Shown here one piece after another: positions 1-12,800 of a stretch of 64,000 nucleotides of DNA; the stretch's first letter is position 1, and each line of letters opens with the position of its first letter. A model generated the notes under the pieces. It made no database searches. It saw nothing but the letters and a program-made list of their open reading frames with translations, and was not told the DNA's origin. Made by a program: the position numbers and the translations under genes. Source of the stretch: Oreohelix idahoensis. Taxonomy: Eukaryota > Mollusca > Gastropoda > Stylommatophora > Oreohelicidae. The stretch is from NCBI GenBank assembly GCA_024509875.1, contig JAMPIV010008516.1, positions 972,501 to 1,036,500 of the forward strand, read 5' to 3'.

Positions 1-256
1 GGGCAACAGTGACCGGTTTCATATATCTTTTTTTTTTTTTTGACTCGAATATAAGTCAGGGTATATTTTTTAAGGTCCAAAAAAGGGAAAAAATATCAAC
101 TTATGATTGAGTATATACTGTGTATCATGGTCATAAATACAGCTATACTTGATAAATTATTAAAATAAAATCTAATGAAATTTAAAAAAAAACTATTAAT
201 GAAAAAAAATGCTCAACAGTAATTTACAACATTACATCATCATGCTTCAATTTAGG

Positions 257-535
257 AAAAAAAGGGAGGTAAAGGATCCTGTCACACGCCTACTGAGGCA
301 TATTGAGAAGATGGTGTTAGGCCCGTATTTTCTTGACCATCGGCACACTAGGGGTGATGTGGTCAACATCATGCCGGCAGCCGTAACCTTCCCAGAGTTG
401 TTCTGGTACCCAATTCATGAGGCTGGGTCGACCCCAGAGCTGTTTGTGGTCTAAAAAATCTCACCTCAGCTGGGGATCGAACCATGGACCACTGAGCTAG
501 GAAGCCAGTGCACTAACCACTGTGCTACCGCTTCG
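257..535 (-). repeat. tRNA-derived SINE (family 1)
   Basis: Read on the minus strand, the copy opens with a tRNA-like head carrying an A-box-like TAGCACAGTGGTTAG and a B-box GGTTCGATCC, followed by about 200 bp of non-tRNA body and a short T-rich tail at the low-coordinate end. The 7-bp direct repeat ATTTAGG at 250-256 and 536-542 fits a target-site duplication. Such elements are transcribed by RNA polymerase III and moved by LINE enzymes. The open frame on the opposite strand (209-454) is a by-product of the repeat. The tRNA species of origin was not determined. Confidence 0.75.
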
Positions 536-646
536 ATTTAGGCCTTTAAAAAATAGTGCTACAGACACTAAATCTATTATTAGTATTAACACATGCCTTA
601 TTTTTTTTAATTTGCAAGTTTTTATCATGTCAAAATCTGGCCTGAC

Positions 647-828
647 CTGAACTTGTGTGATCTCTCTGGAACTGTCAGTGATTGCTGTTGTCAAGCTGGC
701 TAAGATATGTGGTGAAACTGCATCCAAAGCACTAGGACATTCAGAACCAACAGCAGCCAGGCACTCACAGATATGAAGCTGGCTTTTTTCTGTTAGAAGT
801 ATGCATGGATGGTGGGCTACATAATTTT
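647..828 (-). CDS. INTS7: INTS7 exon 10
   Basis: This exon encodes a helical-repeat segment including LHICECLAAVGSECPSALDA, which aligns with the human stretch containing LMCHCLAAIA. The chosen acceptor is the CAG just above 828. It continues the phase-1 end of exon 9, whereas the alternative CAG near 843 would give a stop codon in the required frame. The donor at 646 reads CAG|GTCAGG, a weak but acceptable GT site, and leaves phase 0. It is the last INTS7 exon in the window; nothing matching the following human segment is seen between 1 and 646. Confidence 0.85.
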
Positions 829-3800
829 CTGCATGAATCATACTTGTCTGGTAAATTCTACGTGAAACAAAACTAGGGGAAAGCTAAAAGACAAAATTGC
901 CATGGAATGAAATTTTAACAAATGCATCAAAACAAACAAATAATGTTCTGGCAAAAGCATTTATCAACAAGCTTCAAACAAATCACAAAAACTAAAGCAG
1001 AAAATGAAAGTTCAAACCAAAAAAAAAAAAAAAAAGAAGGCTAAATTAAATGCTAAAGGTGCCATCGAAAAACAACAGCCTTTCTTCTTTGCAAAAGCTC
1101 ACCCATGATGAAGCAAAGCACACAATGTGAAAAGCCAAAATGGCAACTTCCTAGGATGGGAGTCTTTTTTTCCCCACTAGCAACAGGACATTTACAGGAA
1201 AGAAAAGTTACTGGTTTGTGTGTGTTGTTTACAAGACAGTCTTTTGTTAAAAAATTTTTTGACTGTTTTCTGTTTCTGTAAAAACAACATAACACATATT
1301 TTGTCCTTTGCCATTATTCCAGCATCAGTTTGAATGCAGTACCAATAACCAATGATATTATTAACATTTCTTAAAATAATTAAGCTAAACGGAATAGTGA
1401 TAAAAATAAACACAATCCTTCCACATAGTCAACTAAATAATATCCAAAGGAGTGAAGCGATGCATAATTTATAGGTAAAGAAATTATCCAGACTAACAAC
1501 AAAAAATGCATGTGACCTACTAGCTCAATTGGTTTTATTTTAAAATGCAGTGGTGGATAATTTTTGTTGTCACTATGCATACATTTTGCTGCACTGCTGA
1601 GAAGAACTACACAATAATCTGTCCATCTGGAGATTAAAGAATGTAGAAACAGAAAAGACATACATCAAGAAGAACAGCCAACCATCATAATAAGATGTGT
1701 CCCTGACAGATGGAACAGAATGGGGATGTAAAGGAAACCTGGAGAAGACGCCACAGCAACCAATCCCCATTCATTTCCATTTTAGCTTCATATGGAGCAT
1801 ACAGCAGACACACAGCAGGAAGCCTGCACCAAAGCCCTGGTGCTCTTGGTTTCTGTAGCACGATGAGGTTTCCAGCCTTAGGCAAAACTTTTTATTAGTC
1901 GCCTGTTATGACATACCTCAGGGATAGTCAAATTTTTTTGTTGGTATGCTCAGAGACTCCCTGGAACAACCATAACCTGATAGATGGAGCTAAAGAAGAC
2001 AGACCAAAACAAAAACAAATGGTGAACAACAGTTTTTGTTCTATGTATCAAAAAGAATGGAAAGGACAGATGGAAAAGAAGACGAAAGAAGCAGAGAGAC
2101 ACGTGAGTTAAGAAACAACTGAAGACAAAAAAAAAAAAAAAACATCAGCATACAAAACTACAAGCTCAGCTAGTTGATATTTTTAAAAAGTAAAGTCTTA
2201 CTTACTTAGTCGTTCCCCTTCTACCGTGAGGTGTAGAGGTTTGGAAGAGAGAGCGCCAGACTATCCTATCGGCTGTCTTCCTCCTGGCCTGGTTCCATTC
2301 TAGTCCTCGATCCTTCAAAGATTGTCTAATGTTGTCCTCCCAGCGGACTCTGGGTCGTCCTCGGGGTCTGGATCCTTGGCTCTTTGTTTCCCATGCTTGT
2401 CGTGGTATCTGATCTTCTCCCATTCTGCAGACATGGCCAAACCATCTTAATTGGGACTGTTCTACTTGGGTCTGCAGGGGGGGTAGGATTTAAGGCCTTG
2501 ACGTATCGTCTGGTTGCGTACCATGTCTCTTCTTGTTACTTCAACCACCTTCCTCAGATACCTCATTTCTGAGGTTTGGATCTGGCTTTTATGGGTTGTA
2601 GTCATTGCCCATGACTCGCATCCGTATGTCAAGACTGGGACATAGGTGGAGCGGTATACAGCCATCTTCGTTTTCTTACCAACCTCTCTCTTGCTGAGGA
2701 ATCCTCGATTTATGGCCTGAAAAAGTCTCCCAGCTGCTGCTTTTCGAGTGGCCAACTCTTCTTTGATGCCTCCCTTTCGGTCTATAATAGCTCAGAGATA
2801 TTTAAAGTGGTCGACCTGCTCTAGGACCTGTTCTCCCAGCTTAATCTGATGTTTTTCTTTCTTCTCGTGATATCATCATGGATTTTGTTTTAGAGCTGCT
2901 TATGACCATCCCTCTCTTCTCCAGCTCTTCCTTCCAGACTTGCAGGTTGGATTGGAGATGTGCCTCTGATTTAGCAATCAGGGCAACATCATCAGCAAAT
3001 GCCAGCTCCGAAATATAGACCCGTCTCATCTTCCAGTACCCCACTGAATACTTTCTTGTTCTCTCCTTACATGCCTTGATGACATCGTCCATAAGGAGTA
3101 TGAAGAGGTAAGGTGATAGGATATCACCTTGTCTTACACCAGTGGTGGTCCTGAACTCTTCCGACTTATGGTTTGCTGTCCTCACATAATTTCTGCAAGA
3201 CTTGTAGAAGCTCTGTATAGCATGAATCAGAGGTGCTGGAATATTCTTCCTTGCCAAACAGTCCCAAAGTTTGCTCCAGGGGACCCTGTCAAACGCCTTT
3301 TCCAGATCTATGAAACAAAGATGCATCTCACTCTTATACTCAAGGGCCTTTTCACTCAGCTGTCTGAGTGTGAAGATTAGGTCTTGAGTACTTCGGTTTG
3401 CTCGGAATCCGCACTGGACCTCATCCAATTGTGGCTCAGCTAGGCGTCGGAGTCTCTCCTCTAGGATTCTAGAGTAGATTTTACCAGGGACACTGAGAAG
3501 GGATATGCCTCTATGGTTTCCACACTGTCGATTGTCACCCTTTTTGAAAATTGGTGTTATGATGGCAATCTCCCAATCCTTTGGTATGGTCTTGTTGTAC
3601 CACGCTGCCTGTAAAACCCTTAAGAGTAATAGGTCGCCTGATGCTCCCATGAACTTAACCATTTCTGGTGTTATACCATCATGCCCTGCTGCTTTGCCCA
3701 TCTTGATTTTCTCCAGTGCTGCCTTCAGTTCTTCCATCTTTATGTCATCTTCACCATCATTGGTTTTCTCTTCTGTGCTAGTGTTTATCATTTCTGATGC

Positions 3801-6800
3801 TTCACCATGCTCACCATCCAGGAGTTCTGAGAAATATTCTTTCCATCTTCCCATTACTTCCTTCGGGGCAGTAAGCAATTTGCCTTGCTTGTCCTTTATA
3901 AATTTGAGAGGGCATTGTTTTTCCTTCCTCATGTTCTTTAGGGTCTTATAGAACAATTTCTGGTTTTCTTGTGCATCTTTTTCTAGCTTTTCTCCAAATT
4001 CTTCCCAGGACTTCTGTTTTGCTGCTAGCACTTTGTTCTTTGCTTCTGTTCTGAGTGTCACATATTCTCTATATTTTTCCATTTGTCCTGTTGTGTTTTT
4101 AGCTCCTAAGTATTGTTTCCATGCCATTTTCTTCTCTCTTATTTTCTCTTTGACTTCCTCTGTCCACCAAGGTGTCCTCTTTCTCTTGTTCCCAAGTCGG
4201 ACTTCACCGCATGCTTCTGCAGCAGCTGTCTTTATGATATCCTTGAATTTAATCCAGAGGGTTTCCAAGTCATCAGGTCGTTCTTCTGTGTTGCTCACCG
4301 CTGCAGCAATAAGCCCCTGATATCTGGTCTTAATTTCTGGCTCTCTCAGCTTGTAGGTCCTAATGCTCATTTCTCCTGCTCGTTTACTTGGTTTCTTGCG
4401 TGATGTTAGACAGTTCCTAGGCTGAGCAACTCTTTCAGTTGTTCTTTTGATTGTTAGCAGGTAGTGATCACTTCCAATCTCTGGCCCCCTCCAGACTCTA
4501 GCATCTCGGACATATTTGAATGAGCTTCTCCGAACAATGGCATAGTCGATCACTGACTTCTCATTCTTTGTTGGTTCACATCTAGTGTATGCATGTATGC
4601 GCTTATGGGGGAACTTTGTGTTTGTAATGATCAGATTCTGCTCACTGCAGAATCTAAGGAGTCGCTTTCCATTGTCATTGAGAGTATCTTCTCCATATCT
4701 TCCGATAACTCCACCCCATCTAGCATGGTCATTTCCAACTCTGGCATTAAAATCTCCGAGCATGATAACTTCATCTAGGCAGTCATCCACTGTCCTTTGA
4801 AGCAGCTCGAAGAATTCCTCCTTGACCTCTGCTCTCTCATCCTCATTTGGCCCATACACTATGACCAGGTTGACTATGGTTTCTCCTTCTTTTAGTTTAA
4901 CAACCATAATGCGCTCCGAGACAAAGTTCCATCCCTTGATACTATCTTTTTGATTTTGGGCCACAATGCAACCCACGCCCCCTTTAGCTCTTTCAGACAT
5001 GGGTACACCACTGTAGAGCAGCGTGTTGCCATCGAGATCCATGACTCCTTGTCCTTTTTTCTTTGTTTCCGTTATAGCCAGGATTTCTAGTTTTGCTTTC
5101 CTCATCTCTTCCACCAGCTCCTCTTCCTTCCCATTTATACTTCTTGTGTTCCAAGTTCCATAAGTCGTAGTCCGTTCCAGTTCGTCGCCTTTAGAATCAG
5201 TCCAGTTTTCTCTCTTGTGTTGTGTTGCTAGTAATCGTGATTTAAAGCAAACAGGTGATTGGCCTGTTGTGCCTTTGCATGGTGGAGGGGCTGCCTCCTT
5301 ACGGCCTCCATGCAGGCCGCCCTCCTCCTTTTTCATCCGGGCTTGGGACCGGCATTGGCGGAGTTTAAAAATAAAGTCATGGACAAAAATTTGCAGCACT
5401 AGAAATAATACATTTTAAAACACTACCTTCAGACATTCCTATTATATTAGTCAAAGTTTGCACAATCAGATCACTGATGTCAGTGCAGCTCTTGCAAATC
5501 TCAACAGCACATCGCAGGATCATTCTAAGGTAAGTCAAATGCTGCTCCTCAGTACTACTAGCCTGAAGTAATATGTGAGTCTGTATAGCACCAACTGCTT
5601 CAGATGTTAGGTCACATTGGACACCTGCAATTTGCATATTTTTGGAAGCACATGAACAATTAAATGGGCAGAAAATGGTCTTGTTGACTTTTTAATGCCG
5701 TATGAAAAAATACAAAAATTTCAGTATCACAGAGATGGACTTCGTTCTGTCTTTTTCTCTTAAAATAATGTTTCGCCTGGATTTACGCTGGTATCATTTT
5801 AATGTGTTAAAAAATTTTTTTTAAATAAAAAGCTTCCATCTTTTATAATGAAATGACTGGCTAAAGGACCACTGGGACAAAATGCTATCATTCACATCAT
5901 TTTTTCATAACAAAATGTAACATTACAAAATAGACACTTTTTTCCTGAAGTTATTAATTATTGTCACAGTGTGATTAACACAGCTCTGGACTGGCGGTGC
6001 TCCGCTGGGGGCGGGTACATAATGTCAGTCGGGTGTGAGAGGTGTTCTCATACACTTAACTTAACAACACGAAACTGCGAGGTCAGCAGGTCAGGGGTGA
6101 ATGCAAGGGGCGTTCGGATTGGGCAGTGAAGAAGAAAGAGGGACGAGTTTTTGGTGATGATGGCCGACTCGTAGTGTCGAAGGCAAGAGGATATTTAGTT
6201 GTGAGAAGATAAGGCATTCGGTTATCTGAGATTTTCATCAATGTGTTACACTTCGCTAACTACATATCTTGTTGTGATTTTGTGGTGATCATTATTTGAA
6301 TACATTAGACAGAGTTGGGAACATTGCTAGTGTTCGTTATTATTTGAAGGTGTTCCACTCCACCCCTCTGTCTCTCATGTGTAGTATTTCGAGGACTAAG
6401 GCATACGTGTATTTAACCACAAAATACTCTGTGTCAGGTGGGGAGCTCGTATTTGGGTCCTCAAATTTGATTTTCTTGTCATATTCTGCTTAAAAATATG
6501 AAGTGTAAATTTGCCACTGTGTTCCCTTCTCTTGATATTTATGTCGCCAGGTCAGAAACCTATTTTAGGTCACATACACTGTAGGCCTGTTTTTTCAGTC
6601 ACGTACTTGTGAGGTACTTTTTTTGAATAGTGAGTCACGGGTCACGGATTAGCGATACACAGTGAAGTGGGGTATTTATTATGAACAGTACGCGGTGTCA
6701 GAGCTAACAAAATGTCAGGGCGACATTGAGCACTCCTCTGGTTAAGAAAAACGACGCCGTTGTCGGCCAACGTCTGCGGTGTGAACCAGGTTGTGACAGG

Positions 6801-9800
6801 TTCGTTGACATTCATTTTGTTGTCTGCGGGGCTGAGAGGACGAAGATGTTGCTGCTAGTACAGGTTGGGCGAACAAGTTGATGGCAGCCTTGGTAGCATT
6901 CATTTCAGCGTCTGACTAGTCAAGACTAGAGGCCGCTGCAGCGCCGTTTGAAAGCCAACAGTGGGACAGTGTTGCCACTACACAGTGTTTACTGGCTCAG
7001 GAGACGACGTACCTGTAGAAATCAAGTGGTTGAGTCTTTTTGTGGAACGGGGTGCATGCCGAACACTGGAACTGGTGCATTACAGTATCAATATTTTACA
7101 CACGGTCGTTACGGAGGTTGCCAGAAGCTGAACAGTACTAGATTTACGTTACGATCTTTGCCTTATACAAAACACTGCAGTCCATCATCATAAACTGTAC
7201 TGAACTTTTTCTCACGTAGAAGGCTGCACTACACCTTTGCAAACGGTGGTATCTTTCATGAACTCGTGAGATGTTATTGGAGTGGAGCTGGCAAATCCTC
7301 GCCTTGTGCTGACGACGAGCTAGTATACAGTTGTGATATACTTTGATGCGTGTGGTCGGACTTTTTGCTTGACATCCCTGTGATATTTCAGTGAAAACAA
7401 GGCACTATGTGGTGACAAGCGTGGACTTCGTGCCTTACTCAGGGGTCACCCTAATGGACAATATTTGTAACTTTACGTAACTTTGTAACGTGTCGTTCGT
7501 TGTGTGGACCATTGGATCATTAGTGACTAAGGTGCTGTGGATATCAACGTCATCATCAGGAACCCAGACCTTTGGAGATCATCAATTTAATTGATTTATA
7601 GTTAACTTTCTTAATATAGTATTATTATTATATATTGTTGGACACTTATTTTTCTTTTAGTACCTTTCTACTTTATAATATTATATAATTAGTAATCATT
7701 CTCCTGTGACCTCTTTTCCATTTGGTTGGTGAGTACGTCATCCAACTGGTGTGGTGTTGCAACATACTACCTTTGGTCACTTCATTGTCTATTGTAGGTT
7801 TTTGTTGTGTCTTCGTAGAAGTATAATTTTGGTGTCATTTGGTTGTTGTGTGGGTTTAGGATTTTCTCTTTTGCATTGCGGAAAGAGATTATGCTAAACT
7901 GTTCTTTAGGACTGTTGCTAGGTGAATTGTGTGCCGGAGCACGGGCACATAGAGCTGACCCTATTGGCTGCCCTGCATAATTCACGTTGCACATTTTAGT
8001 GTATTAGTGGTGCAGGTCTGGTTTGTTTGCACGGTGTCATATGTGTAATAGTGTCTCTTTGTCATGTTTAATTGGACTATTCTCTTGTATTCTTCTTACT
8101 ATCATGTACATACGTTAATTTCCCAAACTCTTGTTTTCATTTGTTAACAGCTACGGTTTATAATTAGACATCTGCTGCTGTCTGAGGATTTTTTTTTTTT
8201 TTCTTATTCCACCGTACTGTCGTGTTCGTTCGTGTAGTAAGGTCGTCTTGATCATCTTCATTATTGTCATCATTGTTTGTATTTATGTTTGTTTTGTTTT
8301 AGTGAAGTGTATCTCAATTTCAATTCCAGTACTGATTGCATAAGAGTAGGTGGTGTATTTTTGCTTGTGTAGACGTAGTTTTCTGGTTTGGTTGAGATTC
8401 TCATGTATGTTTATGCCATTAATTGTATTGCAGTGGGGTTTAGTTTCACTGCTTAAATATTATGGGTGTCATGGGTACAGCAAATTATGCTGTTGAATAA
8501 CTTCACACCATTATACTGAATACACCTATTTTATTGGTACAGTCAGTATTTCTGACTAGGCATTACATATAATTTTGATCCTTTTTTTTTTTTTAAGTAC
8601 AATATCTGATAATTTTCCAGTGGGGAATACTGAAGGCATTTTTTTGTGTACACTGAGTACTGCTTTAAGAAATTTGAATTTAATTACATTACATTACGAT
8701 GGCTAGTCTCTTAGAATTTGTTGAGGTTGGTAAAGAGCTAGCATTAACAGGCCGTGCTCTACAGGAATGGGCAGAAAAAAAATGGAAAGAAAAACAGGAA
8801 AATGATAGAATGGAACGGTGTGAGGAGAGAGAATTCCAGAAATTGAAGATTGAAGCTGATAAATTGAAGATAGAAGCTGACAAATTGAAGATAGAAGCAG
8901 AGAAAGAAATGAAGAAGATAGACGCAGAGAAAGAGATGAAGAAGATAGAAGCAGAGAAAGAGTTGAAGAAAATTGAAGCTGACAGAGAAATAAATCTAAA
9001 GAAGCTAGATAATGAGTCCAGGAAGCAGGATTCAGGTGGGAAAGAATTCTCACGTCCCTATAGACTACGTTTACCCAATTTTAATCAAGATTTGGACAGT
9101 ATGGACGTGTATTTGGAACGTTTTGAAGCAGAAGTGTTGGCTTGGAAGATGAAGAAGGAGGAATGGCCTGTTCTGCTGGGAAACTTGCTTTCAGGATCTG
9201 CGTTAGAAACTGTGTATAGTATACCTTTAACTGACAGAGCAAATTATGACATAGTTAAGGAGAGGTTGTTAAGGAAATTTCGTCTAACGGCGGAAGGGTA
9301 TCGGGCTCGTTTCCGAGACGTGAGACCAAGCGTCAATCAGGATTTTGAGGATTTCATTGCGAAAATTACTCAGCTATTAAATCGATGGATTGAGATGGAA
9401 GGTATTACTAAAGACTTTGATGGGCTTTTCGACCTTATGTTACGGGACAAAGTATTGTCATCGTGTTCATCTGAGCTTATTGCATTTTTCCAGGAACGCA
9501 AGCCCAAAAACATCGGTATGATGTCAGAATTAGGACACCAATACGTGACCGCGCATCCAGGTAAGGTCATACATAAGGAGAGTATCTCTGAGACTTTCTC
9601 AGCGAGTATAGGAAAGATTACTAGAAAACCTTACAATCAACATAGATCGAAGAGTGCAGATAGATTTGGCCCCAGAAGATTTAATTATGATAGACCCTAC
9701 CTTCGAGGAGACAGATCTCCTGCACGGTATGACAATTATCGGGACCATAGATCACCGAGGAAGAAATTTAACTATCAATCTGATAGAAATCAGTACAGAT

Positions 9801-12800
9801 ATACTGGAGACCGACAGGATAGGTACCCGCGGAATCAGATCCAGATAGATGCGCCAAACGAGCAGGAACAAAAACGATTTCGCAAAAGCTCACCTTACCA
9901 AAGAAACAAATCCTTTGAGAAAAAGGAGTCAGACCGAGTAGTCAGACACTCTCCAAACAATAGTCCGAAAAAGGATAGCAATACTCAGCTACACTGTAGT
10001 CTTTGTAATGGAACAGGACATTTGGCAAAGGTCTGTGCTAATAATTCAGAACGAGCGAATTCGGCTTGCATATTAGAAACCTTTAACAATGAGAATTGCG
10101 AAGGGTGTAGGCCATTATTTGAACCAGACGGTAAGCCTATGCTTATCTGTGGTCACACTCTGCCTTGTCTCTCTTCTCTTGAAGAAAATGGTCATTTGGA
10201 ATTGCATCCAGGATTTGTGCAAAAACAGGAAGTGTCTGTGTTGAGAGACACGGGATGCACAACTATAGGAGTGCGTAGATCCTGCATTGACGACTCATGT
10301 TTGATAGGTAAGACAGCAAGATGCGTCACTTTCGGGGGTAACATTGAGTATTACCCTCTTGCCATTATTGAGGTGGACACACCCTTCATATCTGGTAGAG
10401 TACAGGCCTGTGTACTCGAAGCACCGATAGCGGATTTGATTGTGGGTAATGTGCAAGGTGTGCAGGAATGTACTGAGATGGACATCAGGAAATGGAGGAA
10501 CAATCGTGTGTTTAGGGCCAATGCGGTGATTACGATGGCGCAGTCAAAGGCAGATGACGCATTAGAAGCGACGCATCCTGAAGCTAGGACATCGGAATTG
10601 GTCAATGGAAGTCAGGATACACAGGTGTCGGACTTTATCCAGCACCAACGGTCAGACGGATCATTGCGTAAATTTTACAACTTTGCCGAGAGAGGTGATG
10701 TAAAGTGCACGAAGCTGGCCAGACATTGGTTCGAGCTCAAGAATAATGTTCTCACTAGGTGTTTCGCTAAGGGAGTACAAACTCAGCGCCAAGTGGTGGT
10801 ACCGTGTAGTTTTAGAGCAAAAGTGTTAGAGGTTGCACATGACTCCCCTTTCGCGGGACATATGGGTGTGGCTCGAACGCGCCAGAGGGTGCTGTCACAA
10901 TTCTATTGGCCATTGTTTAGCAAGGACATTAAACTATATTGTAGGTCCTGTAAGATATGCCAACAGATGAGGCATAAAGGCAGAACTCCCAAAGCTCCAG
11001 TGCAGGTTACGGACTTGTCGGTACGACCTTTCCAGAAAGTAGCGATTGATATTATAGGCCCCCTCTCGGTCACTTCAGACAGGGGATATCGTTTCATTTT
11101 AACGATGGTAGATTTGTGCACCAGGTGGCCGGAGGCGGTGCCGATGAAGAGTATTACTTCACAAGCAGTCGCAGAGGCTTTGCAGATGTTGTTTTGCAGG
11201 TTTGGTTTTCCGGAAGAGATATTATCGGATAGGGGCCGTCAGTTCATTTTGAAGGAGATGTCAGAAATCACTGGGCTCTTGGGTATTGCCCAAACATTCA
11301 CGAGTCCATATCACCCTCAGTCAAACGGAGTTTGCGAGCGTTTTAACGGTGCATTAAAACACATGCTGGCAAAAGTGACCGCAGAATCTCCGCAAGAATG
11401 GGATAGGTTACTCCCAGCGGTCCTGTTTGCCTATAGGGAGGCTCCCCAAGAGAGTACAGGATTTTCCCCTTTCGAATTACTGTATGGGGCAAACCCAAGG
11501 GGGCCGATGCACATATTGAAGGATTTATTAACTGGAAAATGTGCAAATAGCACCTCAGTTACGAGTTATGAGTATGTAGTGAGCCTCAGAGAACGTATTG
11601 TAAAATCTTGTTTGGTGGCACGTGATTGTTTGGCGGGGTCGTTAGCACGGTATCGGAAGTACGCAAATCGGAACTCCAAACTAGTATCCCTGGTTCCAGG
11701 TGAGGAAGTTTGGCTACTTTTACCAGCTAAAGAGGATCGCTTGAGCATTACGTGGCAAGGACCATTCAAGGAGGTTAAAAAAAATGACAGATGTCGATTA
11801 CCTAATTTTGGTCCGAAATAAGGAGAAGGTATTTCATGTGAATATGCTGAGGCCATATGTAGAACGACCTGAGTCATTGAAAGCAGTCACAAGGGCAGCA
11901 CAGTCTGAAGCAACAGTGGCATGTACAGCAGTCATTGATGACACGGGAGATGAAAAAGGTGAAGGGAATATCCAGTTATCACTCGTACCCCTGGTTCCTT
12001 CGGAGTCATGGAATATGGTGCGAATCGGGGATGACCTAACAGTAGAACAAAAGTCGGAAGTACAGATTATATTAGCGGAGTTTAAGGATGTCCTCACAGA
12101 TCTGCCAGGACGGACAGACCTGATTTGTCATGATATCACTCTGACATGTGATCAGCCTATTAGGGTAAAACCGTATCCATTGCCCATGCATTTCAAATCA
12201 GCTGTCGAGAGAGAAATTGGTGACATGCAACGACTGGGGATCATTTCTCCGTCTGATTCACCATATTCTTTTCCAATGGTTGTGGTTCGCAAGAAGAACG
12301 CATCTCTTCGTATATGCATTGACTTTCGGAGATTGAACAGCATCACCGTCGTTGACGCTGAACCAATACCTAATCAGGAAGATCTGTTAACACAACTCAC
12401 CCACGCTACATATTTCAGCAAACTAGATCTGTCTAGAGGCTATTGGCAGGTACCCCTCGCGGAGGCTGCCAAACCTCTAACTGCATTTAGTACCCCCAAA
12501 GGATTGTTTCAGTTCAATGTCATGTGCTTTGGCTTAGTGAACGCGCCCGCCACATTTGTGAGGATGATGAGAAGATTGTTAGGACATCGTTCAGATATTA
12601 TTACATATATCGACGATATATGTTTGTTTCATGAGTCATGGGAGGATCACATGATAGGGTTATCTTCCCTATTGCAGTGTCTAAGGCAGCATAATTTAAC
12701 GGCACGGCCGAGTAAAGTTTGCATAGGTTTTAAAGAGTTAAGTTTCTTAGGACATACTGTAGGTCATAATCACCTGAAACCGGAAGATGTGACAGTCACA

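Noticed and set aside
209..454. 81-codon open frame on the plus strand
   Set aside because: It lies inside the minus-strand tRNA-derived SINE; no domain and no splice context.
476..540. Possible tRNA gene on the minus strand
   Set aside because: A and B boxes are present, but the sequence continues into a SINE body with a target duplication, so it is a SINE head, not a functional tRNA gene.
829..845. Alternative exon 10 acceptor at the CAG near 843
   Set aside because: It would put exon 10 into a frame with a stop after the phase-1 end of exon 9; the CAG at 829-831 keeps the frame.
1685..1898. Overlapping ORFs on both strands around 1.7-1.9 kb as a host exon
   Set aside because: No match to INTS7 or another gene I recognise, no fitting splice sites, and the phases of INTS7 exons 9 and 10 already join directly.
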